From: Flavipsychrobacter sp.
GTDB taxonomy: Bacteria > Bacteroidota > Bacteroidia > Chitinophagales > Chitinophagaceae
Direction: 5' to 3'
DNA: 64,000 nucleotides
NCBI GenBank assembly: GCA_017849575.1
Contig: JAFIGV010000024.1
Location: 97,536 to 161,535, forward strand
In this document: positions 9,727-18,405 of the stretch, in pieces
Position numbering within the stretch: position 1 is the stretch's first letter
Layout of the letters: the number at the start of each line of letters is the position of its first letter
Position numbers and translations under genes: made by a program
Notes under the pieces: model-generated
The model's database searches: none
What the model was told of the DNA's origin: nothing
The model's input: the letters and a program-made list of their open reading frames with translations, nothing else

Positions 9727-10020
9727 CTATTGATTTCCGGAAGATGGCTTCTTCATGATAGCGTACACTTCCATCGCAAATCCAATCATCATAAGGATGG
9801 GCGCCAGCGTGATGCGGCGAAAACTGTAAATCTCATCATAGTTGAACTGATGTGGGTCGGGGCTCTTTCCTCCGGACATCAGTGCAAGCCCGATCAGGAT
9901 CAGCGCCACACCTCCTATCATCCAGGTGTAATTGCCTTTGTCGAATAAAAATACCTGATTGCCCTTCGGCTCAGTAGATGCAGGCGTTGATTTGGAATTT
10001 GCGGTTGCCATTGTATGCAA
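9727..10020 (-). CDS. DUF3098 small membrane protein
   Basis: This 97-residue protein has two transmembrane segments, one around 30-48 with GGVALILIGLALMSGG and one around 70-88 with LAPILMMIGFAMEVYAIM, separated by a conserved-looking DPHQFNYDEIYSFRRI loop. That pattern is DUF3098, which in Bacteroidota typically follows ftsX, as here (17 nt downstream). A role connected with FtsX or the cell envelope is inferred from this linkage only. Confidence 0.8.
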   Translation of the reverse strand: MHTMATANSKSTPASTEPKGNQVFLFDKGNYTWMIGGVALILIGLALMSGGKSPDPHQFNYDEIYSFRRITLAPILMMIGFAMEVYAIMKKPSSGNQ

Positions 10021-10037
10021 AATTTAAGGTGTACAAA

Positions 10038-10895
10038 TTAATAAAGATCATCCACATGCATTTTCAGGTATTTTACTACCGAACGATGGGTGCTGATCAC
10101 CGATATGAGAATACCGAGCACCACAATACCGATCATTAGCAAGGCTAGAAGCATGGGTTCGTGTAAGGCCTTGAGCGGATAGAAAAAGCTTTCGGCAAAA
10201 GATATGACCACCCAGAGACCCACTACTGCAATAACACCACTGATCAGTCCGTTCACTACCGCCCGGCTGTCGAACGGCCTGGTGATGAACCAACGCGTAG
10301 CGCCTACCATCTGCATGGTTTTGATCAAAAAGCGATTGCTAAACATCGCAAGGCGAACGGTATTATCAATAAGTATGACCACGGCGATAAACAGCACCAG
10401 CGATATTGCGCCCAGTATGATGCCGATCTTCCGGAAGGTGGCATTCATCTTTCCCAGCACTACCGTCGGGTAGCTGACCTCGCGCACTATATTGCTCTGC
10501 TTGATAAACTGCTCAATTTTCGAAAGGCTGTCCTCATTGACATAAGGCTCATACAACCTCAGGCTGATAGAAGAATACAAGGGATTGAAATCGAGCAACT
10601 CGGTAAAATCCTCTCCCCATTCTTTTTCAAACTCTTTGGCAGCTTCCTCACGTGTAGTGATGGCCACCTGTCGGCTAAAAGGCTGTTGCTCCAGAATATT
10701 TTTAAGTTGAGCGGCGAGCTCGGGTCGGGTGTTATCATGCAGCACCACCTGCACTTCTATATCTTCTTTAAATGACCTTGTGATGCCCCGGCCATTAATC
10801 ACCAGCCAACCCAGCGTACCAATAAGGAATAACACCAGCGAAACGCCGATGATTGCGTAAACGTATGAAGGTTTTGATTTTGATCCTGCTGACAT
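10038..10895 (-). CDS. ftsX: Cell division permease-like protein FtsX
   Basis: This 285-residue protein has the FtsX layout: a short cytoplasmic N-terminus, TM1 at about 13-33, a large extracytoplasmic domain (about 35-165), then three C-terminal TM segments with the FtsX/MacB-type permease core (IKTMQMVGATRWFITRPF). With the ATPase FtsE it regulates peptidoglycan hydrolases at the septum. ftsE is not in the neighbourhood, which is common in Bacteroidota. DUF3098 follows 17 nt downstream. A TACTTTTG -7-like box (10920-10913) lies upstream of the start. Confidence 0.9.
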   Translation of the reverse strand: MSAGSKSKPSYVYAIIGVSLVLFLIGTLGWLVINGRGITRSFKEDIEVQVVLHDNTRPELAAQLKNILEQQPFSRQVAITTREEAAKEFEKEWGEDFTELLDFNPLYSSISLRLYEPYVNEDSLSKIEQFIKQSNIVREVSYPTVVLGKMNATFRKIGIILGAISLVLFIAVVILIDNTVRLAMFSNRFLIKTMQMVGATRWFITRPFDSRAVVNGLISGVIAVVGLWVVISFAESFFYPLKALHEPMLLALLMIGIVVLGILISVISTHRSVVKYLKMHVDDLY

Positions 10896-11023
10896 GCACC
10901 TCGGTTATCGGTCAAAAGTAAAAAAATAAACAACCTGTGAACGAGCAGTGTTGTTAAAAAAAATGATGACCGTCGCGCTGCGCCTACCACCGCTTTTACT
11001 ACCACATTTTTTACTTTTACCGG

Positions 11024-12157
11024 ATGCAGGATTTACGACCGTTTTTTGAAGATCGCCACTTTCTGGAAGAGCAGCCGGAAGGCAGCTATCAGCCGTTGCA
11101 ATGGGGCGCCAATATACCCTATGCCACGGCCTCCCGTTTCGACTGGGAAGAGGCCGACATCGTGCTGGTGGGCTGCGGCGAAGTGAGAGGTGAAAACCAC
11201 GAAGCGGTGTACTCGCAGGCGCCGGATGCCATACGCGAACAATTGTACCAACTCTATAACTGGCACCAGACGGTAAAGATCGCAGACGCCGGCAACATAC
11301 GTCAGGGTGCAAGCCTCGAGGACACACGGGCCGCGCTTTCGGCAGTGCTGGAAGAGCTGCAGGCGGCGGGTAAGGTAGTGATTGTACTTGGCGGCTCGCA
11401 CGACCTTACCATGCAGCAATACGATGCTTTTAAGAAAACGGGCAAAATGATCAATGCCGCCGTGGCCGACATGCTGGTGGACCTCGATGAAACGGAGGAG
11501 ATGACCTCGAGAAGCTTTCTCATGGACATGCTTACCTCGCAGCCCAATTATGTGCGGCATTATAGCCATATCGGCTTTCAGAGTTATTATGTACATCCGC
11601 GTATGCTGGAAACCCTGGACAAACTACGTTTCGACTTCTTTCGCCTGGGCCGGGTACGCGAACATTTTGAAGACATGGAACCTGTGCTGCGCACCAGCGA
11701 CCTGTTTAGCTTCGATATTTCTGCCATCCGCTACAGCGATGCGCCTGTCAACACTGAAGGCTCGCCCAACGGGTTTACCGGCGATGAGGCCTGCGTACTG
11801 ACGCGCTTTGCGGGTATGAGCAACAAACTCACCTCACTTGGTCTCTATGGCTATGAACCCCGCAAAGACCGGTATCGGATGACGGCAAAACTGCTCTCCC
11901 AGATGATCTGGTACTTTATTGACGGCTACCTGATCCGGAAGAGTGAAGCGCGCCTTACAGACCACGAAGAGTTTGTTGAATTTTACGTGACCTTTACCAG
12001 CAACGACACCATATTTCTAAAAAGCAAACGCACCAATCGCTGGTGGATGAAGTTGCCCAACAATATGTTTGTACCCTGTTCGTACAACGACTATCTGCTG
12101 GCGAGCAATAATGAAATACCCGAGCGCTGGCTACGCGAACAGGAGCGGCTTTTGTAA
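11024..12157 (+). CDS. Arginase/formimidoylglutamase superfamily protein with degenerate metal site
   Basis: This 377-residue protein belongs to the ureohydrolase superfamily. The expected GGDH motif appears as GGSHDL (123-128), the DAHxD position appears as VDLDETEE (152-159), and the SFDxDxxDP motif appears as SFDISAIRYSDAP (229-241). Several of the manganese ligands of arginase and agmatinase are therefore replaced. A Bacteroidota-specific subfamily with this pattern and the tail motifs DRWW/NRWW, PCSY and EIPxRW is usually annotated formimidoylglutamase. Classical binuclear-Mn hydrolysis is doubtful here. The gene stands alone, divergent from ftsX, and ends in a strong terminator. Confidence 0.75.
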   Translation: MQDLRPFFEDRHFLEEQPEGSYQPLQWGANIPYATASRFDWEEADIVLVGCGEVRGENHEAVYSQAPDAIREQLYQLYNWHQTVKIADAGNIRQGASLEDTRAALSAVLEELQAAGKVVIVLGGSHDLTMQQYDAFKKTGKMINAAVADMLVDLDETEEMTSRSFLMDMLTSQPNYVRHYSHIGFQSYYVHPRMLETLDKLRFDFFRLGRVREHFEDMEPVLRTSDLFSFDISAIRYSDAPVNTEGSPNGFTGDEACVLTRFAGMSNKLTSLGLYGYEPRKDRYRMTAKLLSQMIWYFIDGYLIRKSEARLTDHEEFVEFYVTFTSNDTIFLKSKRTNRWWMKLPNNMFVPCSYNDYLLASNNEIPERWLREQERLL

Positions 12158-12181
12158 TTCGTTTCAGTTATTTTTGCATAC

Positions 12182-12210
12182 AACCACTCACACAGCGGAG
12201 TGGTTTTTTT
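12182..12210 (+). terminator. Intrinsic terminator after the arginase-family gene
   Basis: AACCACTC (12182-12189) pairs with GAGTGGTT (12198-12205) and a run of seven T follows. A TATTTTTG box (12169-12176) immediately upstream could start transcription into this hairpin, so it might also act as a leader attenuator for hflX. Simple termination is the more economical reading. Confidence 0.8.
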
Positions 12211-12229
12211 ATCCAGATTCGTATCGAAG

Positions 12230-13417
12230 ATGATTGAAAACAAAAACATCATAGAACAGGAGGAGCGCGCGGTGCTCATAGGGCTTGTTTACAAAGAGCA
12301 GACAGAGACGATGGTAAAGGAATACCTGTCTGAACTGGCCTTTCTGGCAGAAACAGCCGGCGCCACCACCGAAAAGATTTTTATCCAGAAGCTTCCTAAA
12401 CCCGACAGCCGCACCTTCATTGGCAAGGGCAAGCTGGAAGAAATACGAATCTATGTTCAGAGTAAAGGCATCAACCTCGCCATATTTGATGACGAACTGA
12501 CCGGAGCACAGATCGGCAATATCAGTGAGGCATTGGGAATCAAAACCATTGACCGAAGCGATCTGATCCTCGACATTTTTGCGCGACGGGCAAAAACGGC
12601 ACAGGCCAAAGCACAGGTGGAGCTGGCGCAATATCAATACATCCTTCCGCGGTTGAAAGGTATGTGGAAACACCTGGAGCGCCTGGGTGGCGGCATCGGT
12701 ACGCGCGGACCGGGTGAAAGTGAAATTGAGACGGACCGCCGGATTGTGAAAGACAAAATAAACCTGCTGCGCAGACGCCTGGCCGAGATTGATAAGCAGT
12801 CGGTAACCCAACGAAAGGAAAGGGGTACCTATGTGCGGGTGGCACTGGTGGGCTATACGAACGTGGGCAAAAGCACATTGATGAACCTGCTGAGCAAGTC
12901 GGACGTTTTTGCAGAAAACAAACTCTTTGCAACCCTCGATACTACTACCCGAAAAGTAGTGTTTGAACAGACACCATTTTTGCTCAGCGACACCGTAGGC
13001 TTTATTCGCAAGCTACCGCATCACCTCGTAGAGAGTTTCAAGAGCACGCTCGACGAAGTGCGCGAAGCGGACTGTCTGCTGCATGTAGTGGATATTTCGC
13101 ACCCGGCTTATGAAGACCAGATGGGCACCGTCAATAAAACGCTGCAGGACATTGGCGCATTCGACAAACCTATGCTTACCATCTTCAACAAAATGGACCT
13201 GTACGAAGAAAAAGTGTTCGACCCCTGGCTGCAAGATGAAGTGAAGGCCGACCTGCTGAAGCAATTAAAAAGACGATGGGACAACCTGCTGCATGGACAA
13301 TGTGTTTTCGTTTCGGCTATTGAGCGCACCAATCTTGAGGATCTACGCTATACCATTCTCAACAAAGTGAAGGAACTCTATCAGGAGCGATACCCCTATC
13401 TTACGCAGTTTTACTAA
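12230..13417 (+). CDS. hflX: GTPase HflX
   Basis: HflX is a ribosome-associated GTPase that splits or rescues stalled 70S ribosomes. This protein has the N-terminal HflX domain with FIGKGKLEEIR, a Gly-rich linker (GGGIGTRGPGESEIETDRR), and the G domain: G1 GYTNVGKST starting at about residue 208, G3 DTVGFI, and G4 as NKMD. I place the start at ATG 12230 (395 residues). An in-frame GTG at 12200 lies inside the preceding terminator stem and is unlikely to be used. Length and domain order are typical. Confidence 0.92.
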   Translation: MIENKNIIEQEERAVLIGLVYKEQTETMVKEYLSELAFLAETAGATTEKIFIQKLPKPDSRTFIGKGKLEEIRIYVQSKGINLAIFDDELTGAQIGNISEALGIKTIDRSDLILDIFARRAKTAQAKAQVELAQYQYILPRLKGMWKHLERLGGGIGTRGPGESEIETDRRIVKDKINLLRRRLAEIDKQSVTQRKERGTYVRVALVGYTNVGKSTLMNLLSKSDVFAENKLFATLDTTTRKVVFEQTPFLLSDTVGFIRKLPHHLVESFKSTLDEVREADCLLHVVDISHPAYEDQMGTVNKTLQDIGAFDKPMLTIFNKMDLYEEKVFDPWLQDEVKADLLKQLKRRWDNLLHGQCVFVSAIERTNLEDLRYTILNKVKELYQERYPYLTQFY

Positions 13418-13529
13418 GCTTTTTCTGCCCAATAATTGATTACGTAAAAATTTCTATATCCTCGCTGTTTTAAAATCGGCTTTTTTTGGTTTAATTTTCT
13501 AAGAGAAATGATCAAAACGATAGTGCCCT

Positions 13530-13775
13530 ATGAAGCAGCAAAAAACGCGGGAACTTCTGGTGACCACAAAGGTGGCCGAGACCTGGAGCGACGATTTTGA
13601 ACAGCGCGTGGACGAACTTATATGCCTTGTCAACAAGGTAGATACCGACCGCAATCTTCAGAATGTTACCGAAACTATGGATGTTTATCACAACAGCACG
13701 CACAAGCCTAAAGTCCGCAGAAAAAAGTCGTTGCAGTCCGACAGGCCTTTCGAATTTCTCGCCTACCGCAATTAG
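13530..13775 (+). CDS. Small hypothetical protein
   Basis: This 81-residue, charged protein has no signal peptide or TM segment and no family I recognise. It has an acidic helical-looking first half (WSDDFEQRVDELICLV) and a basic stretch (KPKVRRKKS) near residue 60. It is alone on the + strand between hflX and the convergent DUF2461 gene, with 4 nt of tail-to-tail overlap. It could be a nucleic-acid- or ribosome-binding small protein, but that is a guess from charge alone. Confidence 0.5.
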   Translation: MKQQKTRELLVTTKVAETWSDDFEQRVDELICLVNKVDTDRNLQNVTETMDVYHNSTHKPKVRRKKSLQSDRPFEFLAYRN

Positions 13776-14431
13776 TCCAGGGCCCGGTTTAAAAAATCCA
13801 CCAGCGGCTGCATGGCGGTAAATATACTCAGCAGGTTCTTTTCCAGACTCTTTGCCGTTAGCATGTCATCCGCGAGAGGCGTAATTACAGTAAAACTCTT
13901 CATCTTCAAAAATTCTATGGCGGGGTTGCCGGCATCATAGCCCTGAGGTGGTGTTTTTAAGCGGTCGCCATCAAGCTTTGAAAAATACTTCCTGAACGAT
14001 TTTTCCTGAAGCATACGCTGAAAGGCTTCGAAGTTGTAATCTATTTCCTGTCGTACCTTTTTTAAAATCGGTGCCTCCGGCATCCACATGCCCCCTCCTG
14101 CAAAGCTTTTGCCTCCCGGCTCTATATGCAGGTAATAACCGGCTCCTTCAAACTTGCGTCCACCACGACTCATGAAGGCGCCGAAATTGGGCTTGTAGGG
14201 AGTTTTATCTTTCGAAAAACGTACATCCCGAAAAATCCTGAAGATGCTATCCTTCGCCTTTTGCCCGGCGAATGCAGCGTCGAGTGCGGTCATCTGCGCC
14301 AGCAAAGCATCTACCTGTTGCTCAAAATCGGCCCTCGCTTCCGCATATTCATCGCGGTGCCCGTCAAACCAATTTTTATCATTGTGTTTTTTCAAACCTG
14401 AAAGGAAGGATATGGTTTTGGATTGAAGCAT
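13772..14431 (-). CDS. DUF2461 domain protein
   Basis: The protein has the DUF2461/TIGR02453 pattern: FLSGLKKHNDKNWFDGHRDEY near the N-terminus, the RDVRFSKDKTPYKPNFGAFM block, and GYYLHIEPGGKSFAGGGMW. The family is widespread and of unknown function. An ATG at 14431 (219 residues) is preferred to the TTG 9 nt upstream. The 3' end overlaps the convergent small gene by 4 nt. Confidence 0.85.
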   Translation of the reverse strand: MLQSKTISFLSGLKKHNDKNWFDGHRDEYAEARADFEQQVDALLAQMTALDAAFAGQKAKDSIFRIFRDVRFSKDKTPYKPNFGAFMSRGGRKFEGAGYYLHIEPGGKSFAGGGMWMPEAPILKKVRQEIDYNFEAFQRMLQEKSFRKYFSKLDGDRLKTPPQGYDAGNPAIEFLKMKSFTVITPLADDMLTAKSLEKNLLSIFTAMQPLVDFLNRALD

Positions 14432-14549
14432 CGGAAACAAGTTTTGAAATCAAATGTAAAGATTCAATACGCAGCAAAATAATCTGAACAACAGCGCCCA
14501 ATAAACTGGTAAAATTAGCCTGCAGGCAGGATAGCTACGTGTAATTAAA

Positions 14550-14557
14550 TACCTTTG
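14550..14557 (+). promoter_or_regulatory. Probable -7 box for dxr
   Basis: TACCTTTG fits the Bacteroidota -7 consensus TAnnTTTG and ends 23 nt before the dxr start codon. No good -33 element is visible at the usual spacing. Confidence 0.45.
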
Positions 14558-14580
14558 ACCCTCTTTAACAGGAAAGAACG

Positions 14581-15759
14581 TTGAATAAGAAGAAAAGACT
14601 GGCTATACTGGGATCTACCGGGTCTATCGGCACGCAGGCGCTGGAAGTAGTGGCTGCGCATCCGGGTCTCTTTGAGGTGGAAATACTAAGTGCCCATAGC
14701 AATGCGGCACTGCTGATAGAACAGGCCAGAAAATTTAAGCCTAATGCAGTGGTGGTAACCGACGAGAGCCAATACCAGAAGGTGAAGGAAGCCCTCGCAC
14801 CTACGCAGGCGAAAGTGTTTGCCGGCATGGCAGCGCTGACCGATGTAGTACAATGGGAAACGGTGGATACTGTCTTAGGCGCCATAGTGGGCTTTGCCGG
14901 TCTGCACTCCATACTGGCGGCTATAGAAGCCGGAAAGACCATAGCTCTTGCCAACAAAGAAACACTGGTGGTAGCCGGCGAGCTCGTGATGCGGCGCGCC
15001 GCCGAAAAAGGCGTCCGGATCATTCCGGTGGATAGTGAACACTCTGCCATTTTCCAATGCCTTACCGGCGAAGATGCGGCCAAAGTGGAAAAGATCATGC
15101 TCACCGCTTCGGGTGGACCCTTTCTGGGAAGAAAGACAAACTATCTGGTCAATGTAAAAGCTTCCCATGCCTTGCAACATCCTAACTGGACCATGGGTGC
15201 AAAAATCACCATCGACAGCGCCACACTGATGAACAAGGGGCTGGAAATGATAGAAGCCAAATGGCTGTTTGGCCTGCGCAACGAACAGATTGAAGTGGTG
15301 ATCCATCCACAATCCATTCTGCACTCTTTTGTGCAGTTTGTAGATGGCTCCATAAAAGCGCAGATGGGCCTGCCCGACATGAAACTACCCATACAGTATG
15401 CCCTTGCCTATCCCGTACGTCTTCCCAACGATTTTAAGCGTTTTTCGTTCCGCGATTTTACGAAACTTAGTTTTGACCAACCCGATTACAAAACCTTTCG
15501 CAACCTGGCGCTGGCGCAGGAAGCCATGGAAAAAGGCGGCAATCTGCCCTGTGTAATGAACGCAGCCAACGAGGTGGTGGTGCATGCCTTCCTCGGCAAT
15601 AAGGTCGGCTTTCTGGAAATGAGCGAAATGATTGAAAAGACGATGGAAAAAGTACCCTTCGTTGCCGCTCCCACACTCGCAGACTGCGAACATTCGGATC
15701 ATGAAGCGCGCGCCTATGCCGCCGAACTTGTGAAAAATGGGCAGCTTTCCGTTTACTAA
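14581..15759 (+). CDS. dxr: 1-deoxy-D-xylulose 5-phosphate reductoisomerase
   Basis: This enzyme makes 2-C-methyl-D-erythritol 4-phosphate, the first committed step of the MEP isoprenoid pathway. The NADPH-binding motif GSTGSIG is at residues 11-17. The metal and substrate motifs PVDSEHSAIFQCL, TASGGPF and LMNKGLEMIEA (with the Glu-rich MNKGLE) are intact. At 392 residues the length is normal. The start is TTG, preceded by AGGAAAG at a good distance; no ATG is available upstream in frame. rseP follows 17 nt downstream, and the dxr-rseP pairing is frequent in bacteria. Confidence 0.95.
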   Translation: MNKKKRLAILGSTGSIGTQALEVVAAHPGLFEVEILSAHSNAALLIEQARKFKPNAVVVTDESQYQKVKEALAPTQAKVFAGMAALTDVVQWETVDTVLGAIVGFAGLHSILAAIEAGKTIALANKETLVVAGELVMRRAAEKGVRIIPVDSEHSAIFQCLTGEDAAKVEKIMLTASGGPFLGRKTNYLVNVKASHALQHPNWTMGAKITIDSATLMNKGLEMIEAKWLFGLRNEQIEVVIHPQSILHSFVQFVDGSIKAQMGLPDMKLPIQYALAYPVRLPNDFKRFSFRDFTKLSFDQPDYKTFRNLALAQEAMEKGGNLPCVMNAANEVVVHAFLGNKVGFLEMSEMIEKTMEKVPFVAAPTLADCEHSDHEARAYAAELVKNGQLSVY

Positions 15760-15776
15760 ATTCTATATTTAACCTC

Positions 15777-17162
15777 ATGTTACTGAATACAGTCCTTCTT
15801 ATATCCGGTGGTTGGGTGCAGGCTTTGCAACTTCTGGCCGCCTTGTCTTTACTGATCCTGCTCCATGAGTTTGGCCACTTTTTCTTTGCACGGTTATTTA
15901 AGACCCGGGTCGAAAAATTTTACCTCTTCTTCGATTTTCTCTTTCCTTTTCCTGGCTTGCTCAACTTCGCTTTGTTTAAAAAGAAGAAAGGCGATACAGA
16001 ATATGGTCTGGGCTGGTTTCCCCTGGGCGGATATGTAAAAATATCGGGCATGGTGGATGAGAGCATGGACAAAGAGCAAATGAAATTACCGCCAGAGCCC
16101 TGGGAATATCGCTCAAAGAAAGCCTGGCAACGTCTCTTCATCATGTTGGGGGGCATCATCATGAACATTCTGGTAGCTATTGTCCTCTATATCGCCATCT
16201 TCGGTATCTGGGGCGAGCAATATCTGCCGCTTGAAAACATGCGCTACGGTATTTCGGCCGATAGTATTGCTGAAAAGGTGGGACTACGCGATGGGGACAA
16301 AATTGTAAGCGTGGGCGGAAAAAAAGTAGATCGCTTCGGAGATGTAATGAAGGAATTCATTTTTCAGGAGGCCGGAGCTATGGTGGTGGAGCGCAACGGT
16401 GAGCAGGTAAGCATCAGCATTCCCGAGGGCACCACACGCGAAATTCTGAAAGCTAGAAAAAAAGGAACCTTTATAGACGTGCGCACCCCTTTTCTGGTAG
16501 GGAAGGTGGACAAGGGAACAGAAGCAGACAAGATGGGATTGAAGAAAGGCGATAGTATCATTGCACTCAATGGCATGCCAACGCCATTTTTCGATGCCTT
16601 TGAGGACGCAAAGCGCATGAACAAAGGGAAAGCTGTGACCCTTATGGTCGTAAGAAACGGACGAACCCAACAACTTCAGGGAAAGCTACCTGCCGATGGA
16701 ATTTTTGGTTTTAAACCCGATGCCGACGCAGAAAAATATTTTGATCTCAAAACCATACGATATGGGTTTTTCGGCGCTATCGCCAAAGGCTTTTCCACTA
16801 CCTTCGAAACCTTCGGATCTTATTGGGAGCAGTTTCGCTTTCTGTTTACTTCCAAAGAAGTAAAGGCTTCTGAGAGCCTGGGCGGCATTGTGAGTTTTGG
16901 GCAAATGTTTCCACCGGTATTTACCTGGGAGACTTTCCTACACCTTACTGCCTTTGTTTCCATCATTCTCGCCTTTATGAATTTACTGCCCATACCAGGG
17001 TTAGACGGAGGCTATGTGCTGTTTCTTATGTTCGAGCTGGTGTCGGGAAGAAAGGTGAGCGACAAAGTGATGGAACGTGCTACCACCGTGGGCCTGGTGC
17101 TGTTGCTGGGCCTTATGCTGTATGCCAACGGACTGGATATCTTTCGGCTCTTCCGTAAGTAA
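15777..17162 (+). CDS. rseP: Site-2 protease RseP
   Basis: This intramembrane zinc metalloprotease cleaves anti-sigma factors and remnant signal peptides. The zinc site HEFGH is at residues 30-34 in TM1. Two PDZ-like segments follow (YGISADSIAEKVGLRDGDKI and VGKVDKGTEADKMGLKKGDSI). The third zinc ligand lies in NLLPIPGLDGGYVLF near the C-terminal TM segments. Length (461) and layout are typical of Bacteroidota homologues. It is downstream of dxr and ends at a clear terminator. Confidence 0.93.
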   Translation: MLLNTVLLISGGWVQALQLLAALSLLILLHEFGHFFFARLFKTRVEKFYLFFDFLFPFPGLLNFALFKKKKGDTEYGLGWFPLGGYVKISGMVDESMDKEQMKLPPEPWEYRSKKAWQRLFIMLGGIIMNILVAIVLYIAIFGIWGEQYLPLENMRYGISADSIAEKVGLRDGDKIVSVGGKKVDRFGDVMKEFIFQEAGAMVVERNGEQVSISIPEGTTREILKARKKGTFIDVRTPFLVGKVDKGTEADKMGLKKGDSIIALNGMPTPFFDAFEDAKRMNKGKAVTLMVVRNGRTQQLQGKLPADGIFGFKPDADAEKYFDLKTIRYGFFGAIAKGFSTTFETFGSYWEQFRFLFTSKEVKASESLGGIVSFGQMFPPVFTWETFLHLTAFVSIILAFMNLLPIPGLDGGYVLFLMFELVSGRKVSDKVMERATTVGLVLLLGLMLYANGLDIFRLFRK

Positions 17163-17222
17163 GTGTTGGAGGGGGAAAGACCTGCCGCAAACACTTCTTA
17201 CCCAAGGACGGGGATAAAATTG

Positions 17223-17250
17223 AAGGCTGCCCAAACGGACAGCCTTTTTA
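17223..17250 (+). terminator. Intrinsic terminator after rseP
   Basis: AAGGCTG (17223-17229) pairs with CAGCCTT (17240-17246), followed by TTTTT. It lies about 60 nt past the rseP stop. Confidence 0.75.
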
Positions 17251-17281
17251 TTGTTGAAGCGGGCTTGATTACTCCGGGTAT

Positions 17282-17323
17282 TTCAAGCCGTGTTGCGAAA
17301 GGTGTGTGCAAACACGGCTTGAA
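17282..17323. other. Perfect 13-bp stem-loop in the rseP-regulator interval
   Basis: TTCAAGCCGTGTT (17282-17294) and AACACGGCTTGAA (17311-17323) are perfect reverse complements around a 16-nt loop. No T-run follows on either strand, so it is not a canonical terminator. The rest of 17163-17492 holds the rseP terminator, this stem-loop and a direct repeat; I see no gene in it. Confidence 0.6.
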
Positions 17324-17442
17324 TTGGCAGAAGGAGTTAGGAGGGTAAGGGGCTAGCCATCGACGAATTTGCAAGTCATTTTTTACTAATGAATTACGAG
17401 TCAAAGTAAACCAAACCCGTCCTTTGGGAAGTATAATTTCTT

Positions 17443-17481
17443 ACGAACGGTCGAAAATCGTGAACGAACGGTCGAAAATCG
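17443..17481. repeat. Exact 18-bp direct repeat, 21-bp period
   Basis: The sequence ACGAACGGTCGAAAATCG occurs at 17443-17460 and again at 17464-17481, separated by 3 nt. It lies 12 nt past the stop of the LytTR regulator. LytTR proteins bind pairs of ~9-bp direct repeats spaced about two helical turns apart, which this period fits, so it is a candidate binding site. A repeat-type terminator is the alternative. Confidence 0.55.
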
Positions 17482-17492
17482 CACATTTCCGG

Positions 17493-18242
17493 TCAATCCT
17501 CCAAACCTTTATGAAGCATTTTAAAATGGTTGAGGAAGGTATGTTTGCTTCTTCGGGATACGGGTATTACCGTTCCGTCCGATAGTTCTACGGTATTTTC
17601 CCGTCCGTTGTAGCTCCTCACAAAGTTGAAGGAAATGATGTGTGACTTGTGAATCTGGCAAAAGGTATGATCGGGCAACAGCTTCCGCACTTCCCCGATT
17701 GCATAGGAGCAAAGTATTTTTTTCTGGCTGTTCAGGAAAACCCAGGTGTAGATTCTGTCGCTCTCGCAACGGATGATCTCCGAGGCTTTGACAAACAAAA
17801 AGCCATCACTGCTCTGTAATGCGATCTTGTCCTGCCCGTTTTGTCCTGCACGGATCTCTTTGAGCAAAGCGCTGAAGTCTGTGCCGGAGTGTTGCTGATT
17901 TCTGATACGCCGTTTGGCATGGTCGAGGGCAATGCGCAGCTCCTCATGATCTACGGGCTTTAGCAGGTAGCCTGCTGCCGCGTGTTTAAAAGCTTCAATA
18001 GCATATCCTTCATGAGCGGTGGTAAATATGATCTCGCAGTTGTTGCCCGCTATCTGTTCTGCTATGTCGAAGCCGGTGCCATAAGGCAAAATGACGTCGA
18101 GAAAAACAAGATCGGGCTTTAAGGCATGTATTTTCTCCAAGGCCAAATCGACATTGTTGCAGCTCGCTACCACCACCACTTCCTCATCTACTTCCCTGAT
18201 CAACAACTCAAGAAGTTCGGCAACGGGTGCTTCGTCTTCCAC
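17493..18242 (-). CDS. LytTR-family response regulator, start codon uncertain
   Basis: The protein has a receiver domain (acidic pocket EDE, phosphoacceptor Asp in PDLVFLDVILP, the TTAH and LLKPVD switch motifs) and a C-terminal LytTR DNA-binding domain (CQIHKSHIISFNFV, PVSRRSKHTF). A GTG at 18242 is the only conventional start, but it would remove most of receiver strand beta-1. The codons just upstream encode KIRAII, exactly what the family has there, running back to a stop without ATG, GTG or TTG. An ATA at 18257, six nt after AGGA, is the best alternative. No sensor kinase is adjacent; the partner LytS-type kinase must lie elsewhere. Confidence 0.82.
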   Translation of the reverse strand: MEDEAPVAELLELLIREVDEEVVVVASCNNVDLALEKIHALKPDLVFLDVILPYGTGFDIAEQIAGNNCEIIFTTAHEGYAIEAFKHAAAGYLLKPVDHEELRIALDHAKRRIRNQQHSGTDFSALLKEIRAGQNGQDKIALQSSDGFLFVKASEIIRCESDRIYTWVFLNSQKKILCSYAIGEVRKLLPDHTFCQIHKSHIISFNFVRSYNGRENTVELSDGTVIPVSRRSKHTFLNHFKMLHKGLED

Positions 18243-18405
18243 GATTATTGCTCTTATCTTAAGTCCTGTTCTTTGGGATTGTGCATCAAAACGCCTGGCC
18301 GGACTACAATATTATCTTTTTAGCATACATCCTGCCACCGTCAGAAAATAATTTTTTTAAATTAATTTTTAGTTTTTCGACCTGTAACCCCAGCCAGCAG
18401 TGCAT

